From Pseudobutyrivibrio sp. (GTDB lineage Bacteria > Bacillota_A > Clostridia > Lachnospirales > Lachnospiraceae), in NCBI GenBank assembly GCA_024691465.1, contig JAILNO010000143.1, positions 1-9,552 of the forward strand: a DNA stretch of 9,552 nt, in the 5' to 3' direction. A program made the translations under genes and the position numbers. The notes below the pieces were generated by a model. The model did not search any database. It was not told where the DNA came from and saw only the letters and a list, made by a program, of their open reading frames with translations. Below, one piece after another: positions 6,527 to 9,552 of this stretch (position 1 is the first letter of the stretch; every line of letters starts with the position of its first letter).

Positions 6527-6682
6527 ATGTCTGCATTTTTATCTAGTTTTGCAAGTTATCTAATTAAAATGATCATACTCGTTGCGTTGGGTATCTGCGG
6601 AGGATTTATCGGAATTAAGCTCCGTCAGTCTAGCGACAGGAAGAAGGCTAATACATCTAGTGAAGTCTCTTCCGAGGAATAA
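6527..6682 (+). CDS. 51-residue single-helix membrane protein upstream of alaS
   Basis: This short gene encodes a protein starting MSAFLSSFASYL, with one hydrophobic helix at about residues 12-31 (glycine-rich GICGGFIGIKL at its end) and a hydrophilic tail KLRQSSDRKKANTSSEVSSEE-like in character: basic near the membrane, then Ser/Glu-rich. The positive charges after the helix suggest a cytoplasmic C-terminus. AGGAGGA (6514-6520) lies 6 bases before ATG 6527, an excellent ribosome site, so the gene is very probably translated. It ends 19 bases before the alaS start and likely shares its transcript. I recall similar small proteins in Lachnospiraceae that databases label 'vanadium nitrogenase', a label with no support here. 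Function is unknown. Confidence 0.8.
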   Translation: MSAFLSSFASYLIKMIILVALGICGGFIGIKLRQSSDRKKANTSSEVSSEE

Positions 6683-6701
6683 TTTTTGGAGGACTATTGT
6701 T

Positions 6702-9353
6702 TTGAATACTGGTGTTAATGATTTACGACGCGCCTACTTGGAGTTCTTTGAGAGCAAGGATCATCTTTGCCTCAACAGTTTTTCTCTTGTACCACAGAAT
6801 GATAACAGTTTATTGCTTATCAACGCTGGTATGGCACCACTTAAGCCATACTTTACAGGACAGGAGATTCCTCCAAGGAGACGCGTTACCACATGTCAGA
6901 AGTGTGTTAGAACAGGTGATATTGATAATGTAGGTAAGACGGCTCGCCATCTTACTTTTTTTGAGATGCTTGGTAATTTCTCATTCGGTGATTATTTTAA
7001 GCATGAGGCAATTGCTTGGTCTTGGGAGTTCCTTACTAATGTACTTGAGCTTGATCCTAATCGTCTATATCCATCTATCTATGGAGAGGATGAGGAAGCG
7101 TTTGAGATTTGGACTAAGGAGATTGGCGTAGCTCCTGAGCGCATTACCAGATTCTATCGCGATCCTGAGACAGGCGAGTGTGATAACTTCTGGGAGCATG
7201 GTGCTGGCCCTTGCGGTCCTTGCTCTGAGATTTACTATGATCGTGGAGAGAAGTATGGTTGTGGTAAGCCAGATTGTAAGGTCGGTTGTGATTGCGATCG
7301 TTACATGGAGGTATGGAACAACGTATTTACTCAGTTCAATGGCGATGGCCATGGCGGATACGAGGAGTTAGAGCAGAAGAATATCGATACAGGTATGGGT
7401 CTTGAGAGACTTGCTGTTGTTATGCAGGATGTAGACTCAGTATTTGATATTGATACTATGAAGGCTATTCGTGATAAGATCTGCGAGATGTCTGGTAAGA
7501 AGTACCAGGTAGATGCACTTGATGATGTATCTATCAGACTTATTACAGATCATATTCGTTCGTCTACTTTCCTTGTATCAGATGGTGTTACACCTTCTAA
7601 TGAGGGTAGAGGATATGTTCTTCGTCGTCTCATCAGACGTGCTGCTAAGCATGGTAGAGCTCTTGGTATTGAGGGCTTATTCATGGCTAAGCTTTCTGAG
7701 ACTGTAATTAATGAGTGTAAGGATGGTTATCCAGAGCTCTGGGAGAAGAGAGAGTTCATCTTCAAGACACTTACAGCTGAGGAAGAGCAGTTCAATAAGA
7801 CTATTGATAAGGGACTTGAGATACTTGCTGGTATGGAAGAGAAGCTTGTTGCTTCTGGTTCTAAGGAACTTTCTGGTGAGGATACATTCAAGCTCTATGA
7901 TACTTATGGATTCCCAGTAGATCTTACTGCTGAGATTCTTGAGGAGAAGGGCTTCGGATACGATGCTAAGGGCTTCGAGGCATGTATGGAGAAGCAACGT
8001 CAGACAGCACGTGCTGCTCGTAAGGAGACTAACTACATGGGCGCTGATGCCAGTGTCTATGATGATATTGATCTTACAGTTACATCTGAGTTCGTAGGTT
8101 ACGATAAGACTTCTTCAGAGTCTACAGTTACAGTACTTACAACTGAGACTGATATTGTAGATACCCTTGCAGAGGGAATGGTTGGTACTATTATTGTTCC
8201 AGAGACTCCATTCTATGCAACTATGGGTGGTCAGATAGGTGATACTGGTGTTATCACTACATCTAATGGTAAGTTCGAGGTTAAAGATACTATTAAGCTC
8301 AAGGGTGGCAAGATTGGCCATGTGGGACAGATGGTATCAGGTATGATTAAGACAGGTGAGCAGGTTACTCTCACAGTTGATGCTGCTAGACGTGCTCGTA
8401 TCTGCCAGAATCATTCAGCTACTCACCTTCTTCAGAAGGCTCTTAGAGAGGTACTTGGTACACATGTAGAGCAGAAGGGGTCATATCAGGATGCTGACAG
8501 AACCAGATTTGATTTCTCTCACTTCTCTGCTATGACAGATGAGGAGATAGCTAAGGTTGAGGCTCTTGTTAATCAGAAGATTTCTGAGGGACTTGTTGTT
8601 GAGACAGCTATTATGTCTATCGATGAGGCTAAGAAGAGTGGTGCTATGGCACTCTTTGGTGAGAAGTATGGTGATACAGTTCGCGTAGTTAAGATGGGAG
8701 ATTTCTCAACTGAGCTTTGCGGTGGTACACATGTATCTAACACAGCAGAGATTTCTGCTTTCAAGATTATTTCTGAGAGTGGTGTGGCTTCAGGTACTCG
8801 TCGTATCGAAGCTATTACAGGTGCTGCTGTATTTGAGTATTATAATGATATTGAGTCTAAGCTTAATGCTGCAGCTGCACTTCTTAAGTGTAAGCCAGGT
8901 GAGGTGGAAGAGAAGATTGCACACCTTCAGAAGCAGCTTAAGGAAGTTAATTCTGAGTTAGATTCACTCAAGGCTAAGGCAGCACAGGCTGCAGTTGGCG
9001 ATGTCATGGATTCCGTTTGTGAGGTGAAGGGAGTTAAGCTTCTTGCTACATCTGTAAGCGGTGTTGATATGAATGGTCTTCGTGATCTAGGTGATGATCT
9101 CAAGACTAAGTTAGGCGAGGGCGTAATAGTTCTTGCATCAGATTGCGATGGTAAGGTTAATCTGGTAGTTATGGCTACAGATGATGCTCAGGCCAAGGGT
9201 GCACATGCAGGTAACCTTGTTAAGGCAATCGCGCCTAAGGTAGGCGGAGGCGGCGGTGGTCGCCCTAATATGGCTCAGGCCGGTGGTAAGAACCCAGCAG
9301 GTATTGCTGATGCCTTATCGGAAGCTAAGTCCGTACTTGAAGGTATGCTTTAA
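6702..9353 (+). CDS. alaS: Alanyl-tRNA synthetase
   Basis: This cytoplasmic class II synthetase charges tRNA-Ala with alanine and hydrolyses mis-charged Ser- and Gly-tRNA-Ala. The 883 residues (family about 875) cover all domains. The N-terminal aminoacylation core includes TCQKCVRTGDIDNVG (from residue 64) and GRGYVLRR (302-309). The editing domain carries the metal motifs HSATH (571-575) and CGGTH (673-677). The C-Ala domain has a six-glycine run (848-853) and a predicted coiled coil just before it. The start is TTG at 6702: TGGAGGA (6687-6693) is 8 bases upstream, and the protein then begins NTGVNDLRRAYLEFF, as AlaRS should. An in-frame ATG at 6582 would add 40 unrelated residues and overlap the small ORF. 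Codon choice implies strong expression. No T-box leader was seen. Confidence 0.97.
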   Translation: MNTGVNDLRRAYLEFFESKDHLCLNSFSLVPQNDNSLLLINAGMAPLKPYFTGQEIPPRRRVTTCQKCVRTGDIDNVGKTARHLTFFEMLGNFSFGDYFKHEAIAWSWEFLTNVLELDPNRLYPSIYGEDEEAFEIWTKEIGVAPERITRFYRDPETGECDNFWEHGAGPCGPCSEIYYDRGEKYGCGKPDCKVGCDCDRYMEVWNNVFTQFNGDGHGGYEELEQKNIDTGMGLERLAVVMQDVDSVFDIDTMKAIRDKICEMSGKKYQVDALDDVSIRLITDHIRSSTFLVSDGVTPSNEGRGYVLRRLIRRAAKHGRALGIEGLFMAKLSETVINECKDGYPELWEKREFIFKTLTAEEEQFNKTIDKGLEILAGMEEKLVASGSKELSGEDTFKLYDTYGFPVDLTAEILEEKGFGYDAKGFEACMEKQRQTARAARKETNYMGADASVYDDIDLTVTSEFVGYDKTSSESTVTVLTTETDIVDTLAEGMVGTIIVPETPFYATMGGQIGDTGVITTSNGKFEVKDTIKLKGGKIGHVGQMVSGMIKTGEQVTLTVDAARRARICQNHSATHLLQKALREVLGTHVEQKGSYQDADRTRFDFSHFSAMTDEEIAKVEALVNQKISEGLVVETAIMSIDEAKKSGAMALFGEKYGDTVRVVKMGDFSTELCGGTHVSNTAEISAFKIISESGVASGTRRIEAITGAAVFEYYNDIESKLNAAAALLKCKPGEVEEKIAHLQKQLKEVNSELDSLKAKAAQAAVGDVMDSVCEVKGVKLLATSVSGVDMNGLRDLGDDLKTKLGEGVIVLASDCDGKVNLVVMATDDAQAKGAHAGNLVKAIAPKVGGGGGGRPNMAQAGGKNPAGIADALSEAKSVLEGML

Positions 9354-9386
9354 AGAGTGATATAGCATGACTTCACATAAATAATG

Positions 9387-9414
9387 TTGACAAACAGGGA
9401 TTTTATGATAAAAT
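9387..9414 (+). promoter_or_regulatory. Strong extended -10 promoter of rpsU
   Basis: A perfect TTGACA (9387-9392) and TAAAAT (9409-9414) are 16 bases apart, with TG at 9406-9407 giving an extended -10 (TGaTAAAAT). Transcription should start near 9421. No terminator hairpin separates this from the alaS stop at 9353, so alaS read-through may also reach rpsU. Confidence 0.88.
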
Positions 9415-9478
9415 GCTTGTTAGTGCTTTTAGATTAATGAGTACAAGTCCCCAAATGGAGGGAGGTTAGGATTAGACT

Positions 9479-9552
9479 ATGTCATATGTTACAGTTAAAG
9501 AAAACGAGTCATTAGACAGCGCTCTTCGTAGATTTAAGAGAAACTGTGCTAA
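9479..9552 (+). CDS. rpsU: 30S ribosomal protein S21, first 24 codons (cut by window edge)
   Basis: The fragment begins MSYVTVKENESLDSALRRF and continues KRNCA, which matches the N-terminus of bacterial S21 almost residue for residue; full-length S21 has about 58-70 residues. S21 joins the small ribosomal subunit and aids translation initiation by base pairing of the mRNA with 16S rRNA. The leader has an unusual purine run, GGAGGGAGG (9457-9465), which ends 13 bases before ATG 9479, further than normal. A shorter AGGA (9468-9471) is at the usual 7 bases. TCCC (9448-9451) could weakly pair with GGGA (9460-9463) and mask part of the run. Confidence 0.95.
   Translation, partial: MSYVTVKENESLDSALRRFKRNCA

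Overview
The window looks like a chromosomal segment of a low-GC Gram-positive gut or rumen anaerobe, most likely Lachnospiraceae (Butyrivibrio/Pseudobutyrivibrio-like). This is inferred from the AT-rich, purine-rich coding style, strong AGGAGG-type ribosome binding sites, consensus sigma-A promoters, and protein resemblances recalled without a search: a clostridial-type AlaRS, an S21 beginning MSYVTVKENE, and a small one-helix protein before alaS. No mobile elements, CRISPR arrays, tRNAs or rRNAs are visible. No gene-free stretch exceeds 300 bases.

Layout. Positions 1-771 (minus strand, running off the left edge) hold the N-terminal part of a CLC-type anion transporter of the GREG class, possibly of the fluoride-exporting CLC-F kind. 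It diverges across a 130 bp spacer from a YegS/DgkB-type lipid kinase (902-1843). A promoter very close to consensus (TTGTTA-17-TATAAT) then drives a solitary, tryptophan-rich, multi-pass membrane protein (1978-3090), closed by a strong intrinsic terminator (3103-3134). Its codon choice suggests high expression.

Next is a tight four-gene operon (3167-6429) with gaps of 1, 3 and 16 bases. It encodes a metallo-beta-lactamase-fold protein whose metal ligands are largely replaced, an OGG1-type 8-oxoguanine DNA glycosylase, a divergent CobS-like membrane protein and a divergent CbiB-like membrane protein. The last two resemble enzymes of late cobalamin assembly, but both depart from residues I recall as near-invariant. 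With the ligand-less hydrolase, this makes the operon the most unusual part of the window.

The right end is housekeeping: a 51-residue single-helix protein (6527-6682), alaS (6702-9353, TTG start), and the first 24 codons of rpsU (9479 onward) behind a strong extended -10 promoter. No T-box, cobalamin riboswitch or fluoride riboswitch was recognised in the available leaders.
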